64,000 bases of DNA from assembly GCA_010015655.1 (NCBI GenBank), contig ML976702.1:351061-415060 (forward strand), written 5' to 3'. The notes beneath the pieces were generated by a model, which searched no databases, was not told where the DNA came from, and saw only the letters and a program-made list of their open reading frames with translations. A program made the translations under genes and the position numbers. Origin of the DNA: Bimuria novae-zelandiae CBS 107.79. Lineage: Eukaryota; Ascomycota; Dothideomycetes; Pleosporales; Didymosphaeriaceae. Numbering within the stretch: the first letter of the stretch is position 1; each line of letters starts with the position of its first letter. Below are positions 10,168-22,300 of the stretch, one piece after another.

Positions 10168-13100
10168 CACCCCCTTAGCTTGGGCTTATCCTCAAGCTAG
10201 ACCTTCGCATTATTCATCTGTCTATTATTTTAACTTAAAGGCCTCTATCCTTTGCTATAGATCCTATAGGGCAACCTCTTAATTAGTAATCTTGTCTAAT
10301 ATATCTTTAAGTCCTAGCCTATTCAGAAACTTGCTCTATTTGTTCACTGGCAGGGCCTTTATAAGTCTATCTATAACCATGTCCTCTAAGCGTTAATAGT
10401 CTACCTTAATTATCCCAAGTGTAACTTCTTGTCTTAGCTAATAATTGTGGATATTTATATAGCGGAGCTTGGTCTGCAGCTTTGCGATTTCTTTAGTAAT
10501 AAGACAAATAGTCTATTAATTGTCGTAGTTAATTATAATTAGGCGATTGCTTACAGTGATCTAGAGCTCCTAGAGTAATCGTGAAGTGAAGATAGCCTCC
10601 TTAGCTACTTATAAAAGCGCTAGAAGTTTAGCCTTTATTATTAATATAGTAACTATATCTTGCTTGCTTGCTTTCCAGGTAATTAGGCCGCTAAATAATT
10701 TAATAACGTATCCTTGTGAACTCTTGCGATCGAGTGTATTGTCGAATTTGTAGGTATATACCCACATGCAGTCAAGGATTTGATGGCCTGCTGCCTTTAC
10801 TAGAGCTACTGCGACCTCGCTCTAAGACTTCATTTCCTTATGGCTCTATAGATAGGATCGTTCTGCTTCCTTCTACATATCATGAAGAGGGTGATCTTCG
10901 AGCTTGCTTTAGCATGTGGGTGGCTCTAGAAGCACACTTTGATGTGGCTTCTTGCCTAATATAATTATTTGTTAAAGCTGCGCCTTATTAAGAGTCTTGC
11001 CTTTGTATTTGCCACTACTGCCGGCTTCGGTGCCTGCTATAAAGGCTATAGCCCATGGGCTTGTTTGCAACTATCCTATTTACACTATTTATAGTAGTAT
11101 AGCTTAATTATCTCCTGCTATTAGTTGTGCAAGGAGTGTCACTAGTGGCGGCGTTAATAGAGGCGTTAGATATTCGTACCTAGCTCTCCTGTCTTGCCTG
11201 CACTTAGGAGCCTCTTCCTCTAGCGCTTTACTAATTGTCTTATCCTTAAAGAAGGACTCAGTGGCATGCTCTTGTTAAGGTGAGGGAGGTAACTCTACTA
11301 ATCGCACCTAGGCTACTATTTCTTCTAATATGCTGTGCATAAGGTTGTCTATTAGGTCTTTAGTTTTGCCTAAGAATACAGTATCCTTATCAAATATTAC
11401 ATCGCGAGTACTGATCGTCTTTGCTAGAGAGGGAATCCATATTCTCTAGATGTTAGTTAATCTGTAGCTAATAAGGTAGCTAATCTATGCTTTAGGGTTA
11501 AGCCTCTAAAGCCTGCTTTTGCCGCGTTTTATGTTGTCGGTTATCGCAAACGCTTTGCAGCTATATGCTTTTAGGTAAGCTTAATTAGGCTTCTTTGGTT
11601 AGGTAACAATGCCGTTCTGAAAGGCTACTATTGTAAAGAACACTTTATATAGAGATCGCTATTAGTTAGTGTAGTTTAGCATTTAATTATATAGGTAGAC
11701 TACGGTTCGCGTAATCTTAGGCTATATCTACTATAGTAAATTAAAGTTAAGTCGCATTACGCGCGCTTTCTCCTTAATTACACCCCTTAAGCGTTTTACT
11801 TTTCTATTTTATACTTAAGTATCTAGTGCTAAAGGCTTAATCTTAATACCTTGCGCCGCGCACCACTTCTTAATATTAGCCTTAATAAAGAAGATCTTGT
11901 TATTAGATTTAATTACTTTCACCGTAACGTTATATTATACTTCTATAAACCGTATAAAGGTGCTAAGTAATTTGATAATTAACCATGCTAGGTGGTTATC
12001 TTTAAAGTAGAAGTCCCATGCGAAGCTAGAGAATTAATTAGTAATTAGTATTTAGCTCTTCTCTCTTGTTGAGCTGTCTGCTTTATAGTCGTGAAAATCG
12101 ATTACGACTCGCTCGCCAGGACCTTTAGTTCGCTCCCTGGCTTGCCGGCGTATTTGCCGTTTTAGTTTTGCTTTGCCGCAGGCGTCACATTTTACCGTAG
12201 GAAGACCTTTAATCCTTACCCCTTTAGATTACTACACGAGGTATTCGAGGGCCTAAGGGCCTAGATAGCCTAATCGCTAGTGCTAGGTCTATGCGTTTGC
12301 CTTCTGCGGTCTTCGTTTAGTGCGTGTGTTGGTCTTGTGAGTGGCGTGCGTAGTATTAGTAGGAATACTACCTACTAGCCTTGTTCTGTGTTCTAATACC
12401 TATTATCTATGCAATTCTTAGAGTTCTGCTAGCATAGTATTGTCTCTTCTCTTTAGAGTTATTAGGTCTGCCCTTATATCCCACCAAAGGCCTTGCCTCT
12501 AGAGTAATTAGAACGATATAAGGTTGCAGAGCAAATTAGGGCAATAGGCTATATTATCTAGCTATATTATTTAATTACCGCTTACACTCTATATATTAAG
12601 ATAGACGCTCTTGTATCCTTTAATCTATATTTGTGTATTCCCTGCCTATATGAAGTCTCCTGGCGCCGGTGGCTGGTATAAGATAAAGCGATTAATATTA
12701 TTAAAGACATGGCAGGTTATGCCTAAATTAAGTATGGCTAAGCATCGCAATAGGTATATATTTAATTTAGTGTAGAAAGATGCGGCGTTAAAGCTTGCTA
12801 GGATTTTAGTAATCTTGCGTCTATCTAGTTACTTATTATTAGCCTTAGTAATTCGAGTTAGAGTAGGAGTATGCGATAATTTAATTGTAGGTGCCTGTAA
12901 TCTAGCCCTCTTTATTATCCTTAGGCTTTCTTAAAGCGCAGGGTTATTCTCTAGCCTAAACTTAATTAGGGCAACCATGCTCGGCTTTGGCCTAAACTAT
13001 TCTAGTTATTTGTCTAGGAAAGCGTAGAAGCAGTCTTATAAACTATAGCGTTATTTATAAGCAAGGCACTTAAGGCCACTAACTATCGCTAGCTTATTAT

Positions 13101-14049
13101 CTATAATCGCGGACCGCTTGGCTCTAGTACGTTAACCATTATTTTATTGTTTACGAGATCTACCCTAATGTTTTAATATTGCTGCTTTATCCATAAGAGA
13201 GGCGTCCCTGTCTGTGGCCTAGGTGGATTCACTACTGTTAGCGAGAGATAAACCTGCAGTAGCAAAAGCGCCCTTTTATTTACCCTTAATTAGGTGCTAT
13301 AGGATTATATAGTCTTAAAAGAGTTTCATTATGTGCTTCCATAAAACAGCTATATCCTTGCTTCTATATTGCTAGAAGGTCGTTACCTACATAAGTGCGA
13401 CATAGATAACTGCCTTTATAAAGTCTTCTTTAACTAAGTCTAGCCTTTAAAGCTTTAGGACCTAATTAGTCTCTACTTCTGTGGCTGCATAATCGTACTT
13501 AGATAGCTATGTAGCCTATAATCTAGCTATTCTTATTAGCTTAAGGGCTTCTTAGTATCTTGCCTTTAATCGTCTGTATTTGTCTTGCAGGTCTACCCTA
13601 ACTATAATTATAAGGTTATTAATCCACTACCTAATTAATTAATCTAAGAGGCAGTAGTTATTCTAGAGATACGCAGAAACTATTAATTAAATAATAGTAA
13701 CTACTTAGTTTAGGCTAACCTGTTCCTCTTGGTATTCGCGATTCATAATCTTATATATTTCTAGCTATCCTTTATAATAATCGCTATTGTCTTTATATGC
13801 TTTCGCGCCTGCCATTAATAGATATAAGGGCATTGTTGGCATATTGTTTAGATTCGCAGTCGTATACGCCGTGCTTGGCTGGTAGTTGCCTATCGCGGGA
13901 GGTATCGGCATTGCGGGTTTCTGTCTTGGTTTATCTATTAGCGCTGGGTTGATAATGTTCCAGACCTTTAGGAATTAAGATTTTATTTTTAGCTAGTTTA
14001 GCTACAGTGTGTAGTTCGTGTAGTTAGTTAGGATTACTATGGGATCTCT

Positions 14050-14306
14050 TGTCAGATTGGAGAGGTAATCTAATAAGATAAATTAAGGTATAAATTGTTG
14101 TGTCTGTTGTTTGTATTCCTGTAAGAATATAAGGCTCTTATATCCTTATGTCTTCCACTAATACGCTAATCTATTTCCGTTGATTAAGGAGAGTTGCCCT
14201 TTGTTCCGCCCGGAATTGTGCGGATGAACCAGACTGCTAGCAAGGTCTCTTTGTGTAGGGTTGCGCCAGCTACCTTTGCTTGTGCAAAGGGCCATGTAAT
14301 TGGACA
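14050..14306 (-). repeat. Copia-2 3' LTR
   Basis: 257 bp, TGTCAG...GGACA on the plus strand, abutting the purine tract at 14307-14320. Confidence 0.9.
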
Positions 14307-14648
14307 CACCCCCTTAGCTTAGGCTTATCCTCAAGCTAGACCTTCGCAGTTGTCTATTATTCTAACTTAAAGGCCTCTATCCTCTGCTGGAGATCCTACA
14401 GGGTAACCTCTTAATTAGTGATCTTGTCTAATATATCTTTAAGTCCTAGTTTATGCAGAAACTTGCTCTATTTGTTTACTAGCAGGGCCTTTGTAAGTCT
14501 ATTAGCGACTATATCCTCTAAGCGTTAATAGTCCACTTTAATTATCCCTAGTGCGACCTCTTTGTCTCAGCTAATAATTGTGGATATTTACATAACGGAG
14601 CTTGGTCTGCAACTTAGCAATTTCTTTAGTAATAAGTTAGATTGTTTG

Positions 14649-14900
14649 CTAATTATTATAATTAATTGTGATGAGGGAATTGCTAAGGTTAATCTTTAGT
14701 TCCTTTAGCAATCGCGATGTGAATAAAGCCTCCTTAGCCACTTGCGATAGTGCTAGTAATTCGGCTTTAGTTATTAATGTAGTGACTGTATCTTGCTTGT
14801 TTGCTTTCCAGGCGATCAGGCTACTAAATAGCTTAATAATGTATCCTTGCGAGCTCTTGCGATCGAGTGTGTTGTTAGCAAAGGATACGTTACTTGCCAC
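14649..14900 (-). pseudogene. Copia-2 RNase H fragment
   Basis: 83-residue open fragment with Copia RNase H signatures: LDRKSSQGYI, AWKANKQDTVTT, AELLALSQVAKEA. It is bounded by stops in a longer decayed frame. Confidence 0.8.
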
Positions 14901-15350
14901 TTCTAAAGTATCTACACCCCTAAGCTAAAGACCTAGTAATTTAGTGTTAGCAAGATAGAGGAAAACTTAGTTAGCAGCCGCTTAGTGCTCTTTACTTAGG
15001 TTAGATAAGAATCGTGATAATCGGGAGCTTGCAAAGGCGATATCTAGTTAAGATATAACTATAGTATAGAGAATTAATCCGACTTTGCGCTAGTATCTAT
15101 TAATCTTACCCTTACTAGCTAGTCCTGTCCTTAGGAGCAATTCGATTAGACCTATTAGGGTATTATGGCGAATCTCATGGTAATTAATAAGGCGCGATAT
15201 TTTATTAATATATAAAGCTTATAAAAGCTAGATCTTTCTGCTCGAGCGGTTCTTGATAATTTTAATTCCTAAAAACCACTGCAGGTCTTTGCCACCCGTG
15301 AGTGTGAATTTGGTACTTATTATTACGAGACTAGCTTTAGCAGCTTGCTT

Positions 15351-15569
15351 TTATAACTTGTTATACGTAATAATAATGTTATCCATATAAAAGAAGATGA
15401 TAATGCCATCCTTAATAAGGTAGCATGGCTCGTAGGGTACTACTTTAAAGCCAATATCACGGAGTGTTAACGTGAACTCTCTTTGCCAGAGTAATAGAGA
15501 TATGCGCAGTCCGTACAGTGCTTTATATAGTTTAAGGACTGTGCCTGCTCGCGAGTAGCCGCAAGGCAT
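15351..15569 (-). pseudogene. Copia-2 reverse transcriptase fragment
   Basis: 72-residue fragment with Copia RT motifs KALYGLR, LLWQREF, EPCYL and FFYMDNIII. The last corresponds to the YVDD catalytic box with one Asp changed to Asn (a G-to-A change). Confidence 0.82.
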
Positions 15570-18500
15570 TCTTATATAGATTTCTTTATCCAGCTTCGCG
15601 TGGACAAACGCGTTAGTAACGTCGTATTAGATAAGTTCTAGGTTAAAACAAGCTATAATTACTATAAGCATGCGGAATAATTGTCCTGTAAGTGTTACGG
15701 CATAGGTTTCTTACAAGGTAAGGTGCTACTATTAATTGCCTCGCACCACCAGCCTTGCCCTGCACTTCTATAATTAATAATACTTATTAAACTTGTAGGT
15801 ATATACCCACATGCAGTCGAGGATTTAATAGCCTGCCACTTTTACTAGAGCGATTGTAACCTCACTCTAGGACTTTATTTCCTTATAGCTCTATAGATGG
15901 GAACGTTCTGCTTCCTTCCACATATTATAGAGAGGGTGATCTTCGAGCTTGCTTCGGCATGTGGGTGGCTCTAGAAGCACGCTTCGATGTAGCTTCTTAA
16001 TATAATTATTTATTAAAGCTGCGCCTTATCGCGAGCCTTGCCTTTATATTTACCACTATTGCTGGCTTTAGTGCCTGCCATAAAGGCTATGGCTTATAGG
16101 CTTGTTTGCAACTGCCCTGTTTGCACTCTTTAGGGTAGTATAGCTTAATCGCCTCCTGCCATTAATTGTGTAAGGAGTGTCACTAGTAGCGGCGTTAAGG
16201 GAGGTGTTAAATATTTGCACCTAACTTTCCTGCCTTGCCTATACTTAGGAGCTCCTTTAACCTCTTCCTCTAGCGCTTTACTAATTAGCTTATCCTTAAA
16301 GAAGGACTCAGTGGCATGCTCTTATTAAGGTAAGGGAGGTAATTCTACTAATCGTACCTAGGCTACTATTTCTTCTAATATGCTGTACATAAGGTTTTCT
16401 ATTAGGTCTTTAGTTTTGCCTAAGAACATAGTATCCTTATCGAATATTACGTCGCGAGTACTAATTGTCTTTACTAGAGAGGGAATCTATATTCTCTAGA
16501 TGTTAGTTAATTTGTAGCTAATAAAGTAGCTAATCCATGCTTTAAGGTTAAGCCTCTAAAGCCTACTTTTGCTGCGTTTTGTATCGTTAGTTATCGTAAA
16601 GGCTTTGCAGCTATATACTTTTAGGTAAGCTTAATTAGGCTTCTTTAGTTGGGTAATAATGCCGTTCTAACAGGCTACTATCGTAAAGAACACTTTATAT
16701 AGAGATCGCTATCAATTGGCGTAGTTTAGCGTTTAATTGTACAAGTAAACTGCGGCTTAGGTAATCTTAGGCCATATCTACTAGGGTAGGTTAGAGTTAA
16801 GTCGCATCGCGCGCGCTTTCTCCTTAATTACACCCCCTAAGCGTTTAGCTCCTCTATTTTGTGCTTAAGTATTAGGTGCTAAAGACTTAATCTTAATGCC
16901 TTGCGCTAAGCACCACTTCTTAATATTTACCTTAATAAAGAAGATCTTATTATTAGATTTAATTACTTTTACTGTAATATTGTATTGTACTTTTATAAAC
17001 CGTATAAAGGTGCTAAGTAATTTAATAATTAAACGTGCTAGATAATTATCCTTAAAGTAGAAGTCCTATGCAAAGCTGGAGAATTAATTAGTAATTAGTA
17101 TTTAGCTCTTCTCTCTTGTTGAGCTGTCTGCTTTATAGTCGTGAAAATCGATTACGACTCGCTCGCCAGGACCTTCTATTAGTTCCCTGGCTTGCCAGCG
17201 AATTTGCCGTTTCAGTTTTGCTTTACTATAGGCGTTATATTTAACTATAAGAAGACCTTTAATCCTTACCCTCTTAGATTACTACACGAGGTGTTCGAGG
17301 GCCTAAGGGCCTAGATAGCCTAATTATTAGTGCTAGGTCCACGCGTTTGCCTTCTGTAGTCTTTATTTAGTGCGTGTATTAGTCTTGTGAGTGGCGTGCG
17401 CAGCATTAGTAGGAATACTACCTACTAGCCTTATCCTATGTTCTAAGACCCACTGTATATATAGCTCTTAGAATTCTGCTAGCATAGTATTGTCTTTTCT
17501 TTTTAGAGTCGTTAGGTCTGCTCTTATATCCCACTAAAGGCCTTGCCTCTAGAGTAATTAGAATAATATAAGGTTGCAGAGTAAATTAGGGCAATAGGCT
17601 ATATTATCTAGCTATATTAATTAATTTCTATTTGCACTTTATACGTTAAGATAAACGCTCCTATATCCTTTAATCTATATTTATGTATTCCCTGCCTATA
17701 TAAAGTCTCCTGGCGCCGGTGGCCGGTATAAGACAAAGCGATTAATGTCGTTAAAGATATAGCAGGTTGTGCCTAAATTAAGTATGGCTGAGCGTCGCAA
17801 TAGGTACGTGTTTAGGTTGGTATAGAAGGATGCGGCGTTAAAGCTCGCTAGGATTTTAGTAATCTTGCGTCCATCTAGTCATTTATTATTAGCCTTAGTA
17901 ATTCGAGGTAAAGTAGGAGTGTGTAATTATTTAATTTTAGGTGTCTGTAATTTAGCCTTTTTTGTTCTTTTTAACTTCTCTTGGAAGTCGGTATCATGTT
18001 CTAGCCTAAGCTTAACCAGCTTTACTATAAGAGGGTTTAGTGTGAACCAGTCTAGCTGCTTATCTAAAAAGGCATAGAAACAGTCTTAAAGACTATAGCG
18101 TAGTTTATAAGCAAGGCAGTAATTGCTACTAACTATTATTAGCTTAAGGCTCTAAGGTAATTACTTAGTTCTAGTACGTTAATTATTGTTTTATTATTTA
18201 TAATTCTAAGGTCTTCCCTAACTTTTAGATAATGCTGCTTTATCCACAAGAGAGGCGTCCCTATCTGTGGCCTAGGTGGGTTCACCACCTTTAGCGAGAG
18301 ATGACCCTGCAGCAGCAAAAGCGCCCTTTTATTTACCCTTAGTTAGGTGCTATAAAATTATATAGTCTTAGAAGAGTTTTATTGTGTGCTTTCGTAAGAC
18401 AGCTATATCCTTGCTTCCATATTACTAAAAGGTCGTCACCTACATAGGTGCGACATGGACAACTGCCTTTATAAAGTCTTCTTTTACGGAGTCTAGCCTT

Positions 18501-19172
18501 TAAAGCTCTAGGACCTAATTAGTCTCTACTTCTGTGGCTACGTAATCGTACTCAGAGAGCCATGTAGCCCATAATCCAGCCGTTCTTATTGGCTTAAGCG
18601 CTTCTTAATACCTTATTCTTAATTATTTATATTCGTCTTACAGGTCAACCCCAACTATAATCGTAAGGTTATTTATCTATTACTTAATTATTTTTTTAGG
18701 AATGTAGTAGTTATTCTGCAGATGCGCGGAGATTATTAATTAAAGAAAGGTAACTACCTTATTAAGGTCTACCTTTTCTTCCTGATAGGCTTAATCCATA
18801 ACCTTATAGATCTCGAGCTGTCCTTTATAGTAGTTGCTATCGTCTTTGTATGCTTTCGCGCCTGCCGGCGATAGATAAGATAGTAATATTAGTACGTTAT
18901 TTAGGTTCGCATTCGTATAGACGGCGTTTAGCTGGTAGTTGCCTATTAACAGCGGTATCGGTATGGCGGGTTTCTGCTTTGGTTCATCTATTAGCGCTGG
19001 GTCGATAATGTTCCAGACCTTAAGGAATTAGCATCTTGTTTTAAGCTGTTTCAGCCATGGCGTGTAATTTATATAGTTAGTCAGGATCACTGTAGGATCT
19101 CTAAGAGTTGATAAGGCCATTACGATTAGCTTGATTGATGGTAGTGTTGGTTAAGGCAGTGAGACTCTTAAT

Positions 19173-19429
19173 TGTTAGATTAGAGAGGTAATCTAATAAG
19201 ATAAATTAAGGTATAAATTATTGTGTCTGTTATCTATATTCCTGTAAGAATATAAGGCTTTTATATCCTTATGTCTTCCACTAATACGCTAATCTATTTC
19301 CGTTGATTAAGGAGAGTTGCCCTTTGTTCCGCCCGGAATTATGCGGATGAACCAGACTGCTGGCAAGGTCTCTTTGTGTAGGGTTGCGCCAGCTACCTTT
19401 GCTTGTGCAAAGGGCCATGTAATCGGACA
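19173..19429 (-). repeat. Copia-2 5' LTR
   Basis: 257 bp partner of 14050-14306, starting TGTTAG (C-to-T) and followed by TCTCT. Confidence 0.9.
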
Positions 19430-19488
19430 TCTCTAAGGGTCGATAGGGCCATTACAATTGGCTTGGCGGAGGTAATAAAACTCTTAAT

Positions 19489-19711
19489 TATTAGATTTAA
19501 TAGTGTTCTATTACTTTAAGATAATGCAATAATGAGAATTTAATAGATGTGATAATTGATTAATAATGTTCGTGTTCTGTGTTCCTGGAATGCAAATGTG
19601 TGCGAGGCTCTAAATAAGTGCCGCTATAGCGCTAGCCCTATTTAGAATAGTACAAAAGAGAGAGTGCTCCAGCCTTATATCCACAACAGATAGAGGCTAT
19701 ATAATCGGACA
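19489..19711 (-). repeat. Copia-1 5' LTR
   Basis: 223 bp partner of 9945-10167. The terminal TGTC has changed to TATT, a G-to-A and a C-to-T change. Confidence 0.9.
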
Positions 19712-21094
19712 AACGTAGTAAGCGACGAGCCTATAAAACGCACTCTTACCACCTTTTATAGACTAGCTATTAAAGCTAATATAGATTTTGCTAAGGGCGC
19801 GAGCAAGCTTAGTTTATATATAAAGCTATAAATTTGCGTATAACCTTAATAGGAAGGCAGCGATAGTTATATAGCTTTAAAAAGTAGCTAGCTTAGCCTC
19901 TAAGTTAGCGGCGCGTAAGAGCTCTTAAAAAGACAGCGTCTCTACTTCGCGTAGTAGGTAATTATTCTTAGTAAGCTAGCTAATTAGAGCAAGTTAAAAA
20001 CGCTATTAATTAAAGTTTCCTAGGGCGTTAGACACCTCCTGCGGCACGCTAACGCTAGCGCTTATAAGGCTAGCAAGAGTACACTGCCCTAACTCTAATG
20101 GAGTTAACTATTTACCTAGGCGAAAGTGCCCATGGCCTGGCCGTCTCTGCTCTACATGGTTCCATGCCGACGATGTAGAGCTTGTCGTCTCTTTAATAAA
20201 TTAATTACTAGGTACTTTGTGTATATAGTAATAGCGGTAGACGAAAAATATACGCTGCATATTTGCCCGGAGAGCAACGCGATACCTGTAATTATAGAGC
20301 GAGGACTTCTTAAACCTCTACGTACGCAGAGGCTTTATATACTATAGTAACTTTGCCTAGTTAATACTGTTAAAGTTATTAGTAAACTAAGCGTTAAATT
20401 TAAGCCTAGGGCTGTTAGAGCTAGGTAAGAAGATAACTAAGGGAGCAGTAGCAGCCTTATTTAACGTAGCTTAAAAGGATAGCGTTAGTGTCTTTAGTAG
20501 CCTATAAGAGGGCGTTAATACATTTAAAGGCCTTAAAAGCGTGTTAATTAAGAGCAAAGACTTTACGTTAAAAGCTATAGCGTTAAGATTCTAGAGCTTA
20601 GTCTCGAAGCTTTAGCTACCCTAAGTTGCCGATAGGTCCTATGTACTCTATAAGCTAGGCGCGACGACTAGTAACGCTACTAGCCTTTTTACTATACTTA
20701 GAAAGCTCCTTTTACTTTTATTTTGTAAACCTAAGGCTATTATATACGTGTAAGAGAGAGGGTGCGAGAGAGTGTAGGAGGAGGGTAAGAGAGAGTATTA
20801 ATAGAGAGGGCAAACGCGCCAAAATTAGGGTGTTAAGCTAGCTAATTACCTAATTAGGAAATTACTAAAAACACTAAATAACTAACACTAATAATACGTA
20901 TAATTAACTATATTTATTAATATTACTACTTTAAAAGGCCTTCTCAGCGTTAAATACGGCGTAAAAATAGATTAAAAGAATCAATTAATCAATCAAAAAA
21001 AATAGGAAAAAACTGAACTGATTGATTATGGAGAGAGAGAGAGATTGATTTGATTGATAGGATCAATTTGAGCAAAAATACTAATTGATTGATA

Positions 21095-21119
21095 GATTGA
21101 TTGATTGTTGGCAACTCTG
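21095..21119. repeat. hAT-1 right terminal inverted repeat
   Basis: Inverted copy of 8192-8216, followed at once by CCGCTGAA. Confidence 0.92.
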
Positions 21120-21127
21120 CCGCTGAA

Positions 21128-22275
21128 ACGCTAAAAAGTAACTCCGGGATACAATTCGATATTTCGCCTTAGGAAGATTTTCATGGACGAATCGAATCTT
21201 GATCGGAAGATGAGAAAAAGGCGGGTTGCATGTTCCCATTGCTGCTGTCGTCGCTTTGAAGCGTTCTGATGGTTCGAAGAAGTGGGAATTGCAACAGTTT
21301 AAGTAGGCAACAGCTTCCGCGGCTACATGCTAACTAGGTGGTCGAAAAGCTGGTTTGAAATAACCTTAGCCCTCTGGCAGACAGCAGTCAGCAGTCTATG
21401 CGAAACGACGGTCGGGACGCCACGAACCGCCAGGTTAGAGTCAGATTCGGTGGCGGGGGCGATGCAACCTTCCCATAAACCCCCTTTTCCTCTCGGACGG
21501 GATGTTGGTGACCATTCCGCAGATCCTCATCTTGGGTACAGGATGTTGCAGAGCCAGTGCTGCATGTGGCAGGGCATTTCCCAACATACAGCTCGCCTCT
21601 CTGTCGAGGGTCGCTTCAAGGTCATGCAAGCAGAAGTCCATGTCGCGTGCACCTTCAATAGCATGCTGTTCAGGGCGAACCTCTCACGCATAGTCACCTC
21701 GTCGGCGACCCCGAAACCCACACCTGGGCTCAAACTCTCGTCGAGGCTTTTCGTAACGCGGACTCAGCTTTGCAGGGAAGTAGACACACACACATATGCC
21801 CTTTTCAGGCCCGAAGGCCCACTATGGCCCTTCATTTTATCAGAGCTGAAGCACCGGAGTGCAACTTTGCCGTGCGTGCACCTAAAGCCCCAACCACCAG
21901 GCAGTGCAATTCGGCTGATGTATGGCTTGACTGCCATTTGCTCATTCGAATTGTGGTTCGTAATCTGCCATGCCTGTCTAATGTGATCCTCTACAGGAAC
22001 TGAACGTGTCGAGACCAATCGGCTCCCGTGGGGAAGCTAATCCTGGAAGATTGCTGAGTGTCCAGTTTGTCTAGCTGAAGTTACAACCAGGTCTGCTCCC
22101 TCGTGCTGAGACACTAGCAAAGCGTCCTAGGCGGCTCAGTTGCCTTGCTGGTAATTTGTGACGTGACCGGGCAAGCATATCCGGCATCAGCATGAATCAG
22201 GGAGCGGGTCCAAATCCGAATCCGAAAGGGGTTCAACCGAAGGATGGGAGGCAGAGGGCAGAGGTGGCGCGGGGA
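21128..22275. other. host-like island between two hAT copies
   Basis: About 1.15 kb of higher-GC sequence bounded by the hAT-1 duplication on the left and the hAT-2 duplication on the right. Open frames of 66-219 residues occur on both strands (longest 21327-21986, plus), but none has a recognisable domain or secretion signal. This may be the original host DNA next to the LINE insertion. I cannot assign a gene. Confidence 0.5.
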
Positions 22276-22300
22276 CAGAGTTGCCAACAATCAATCAATC
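22276..22300. repeat. hAT-2 left terminal inverted repeat
   Basis: 25 bp identical to the hAT-1 terminal repeat. Confidence 0.9.

Larger units (their letters stand above)
14050..19429 (-). mobile_element. Copia-2 LTR retrotransposon nested in Copia-1
   Basis: 5,380 bp with 257-bp LTRs (14050-14306, 19173-19429) and target duplication TCTCT (14045-14049, 19430-19434). The Copia-1 gag sequence is continuous across the site once Copia-2 is removed. The purine tract lies next to 14306, and the element reads on the minus strand. Recognisable fragments in order are gag, integrase core, reverse transcriptase and RNase H. Stops throughout make it non-autonomous. Confidence 0.92.
9945..19711 (-). mobile_element. 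Copia-1 LTR retrotransposon, itself interrupted
   Basis: Its 223-bp LTRs (9945-10167 and 19489-19711) have TG...CA ends. It is flanked by the 5-bp duplication AACGT (9940-9944 and 19712-19716), which sits inside the hAT-1 transposase frame. A purine tract AAGCTAAGGGGGTG (complement of 10168-10181) borders the 3' LTR, so the element reads on the minus strand. Copia-2 splits its gag end at 14045-14049. Without Copia-2 the element is only about 4.4 kb, because RT/RNase H sequence is deleted near 10735. All coding frames are full of stops. Confidence 0.92.
8192..21119 (-). mobile_element. hAT-1 DNA transposon, carrying nested Copia elements
   Basis: It begins and ends with a perfect 25-bp inverted repeat (CAGAGTTGCCAACAA...) and is flanked by the 8-bp target duplication CCGCTGAA (8184-8191 and 21120-21127), the hAT hallmark. 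Removing the Copia insertion (9945-19711 plus one 5-bp duplication) leaves about 3,156 bp, nearly the length of hAT-2 (3,138 bp). The transposase frame runs on the minus strand and is filled with TAG/TAA stops. The sub-terminal regions are crowded with TCAATCAATC repeats, likely transposase-binding sites. Confidence 0.92.

Noticed and set aside
21327..21986. 219-residue open frame in the island between hAT copies
   Set aside because: Overlaps open frames on the other strand and has no domain, signal peptide or codon pattern like nearby genes.
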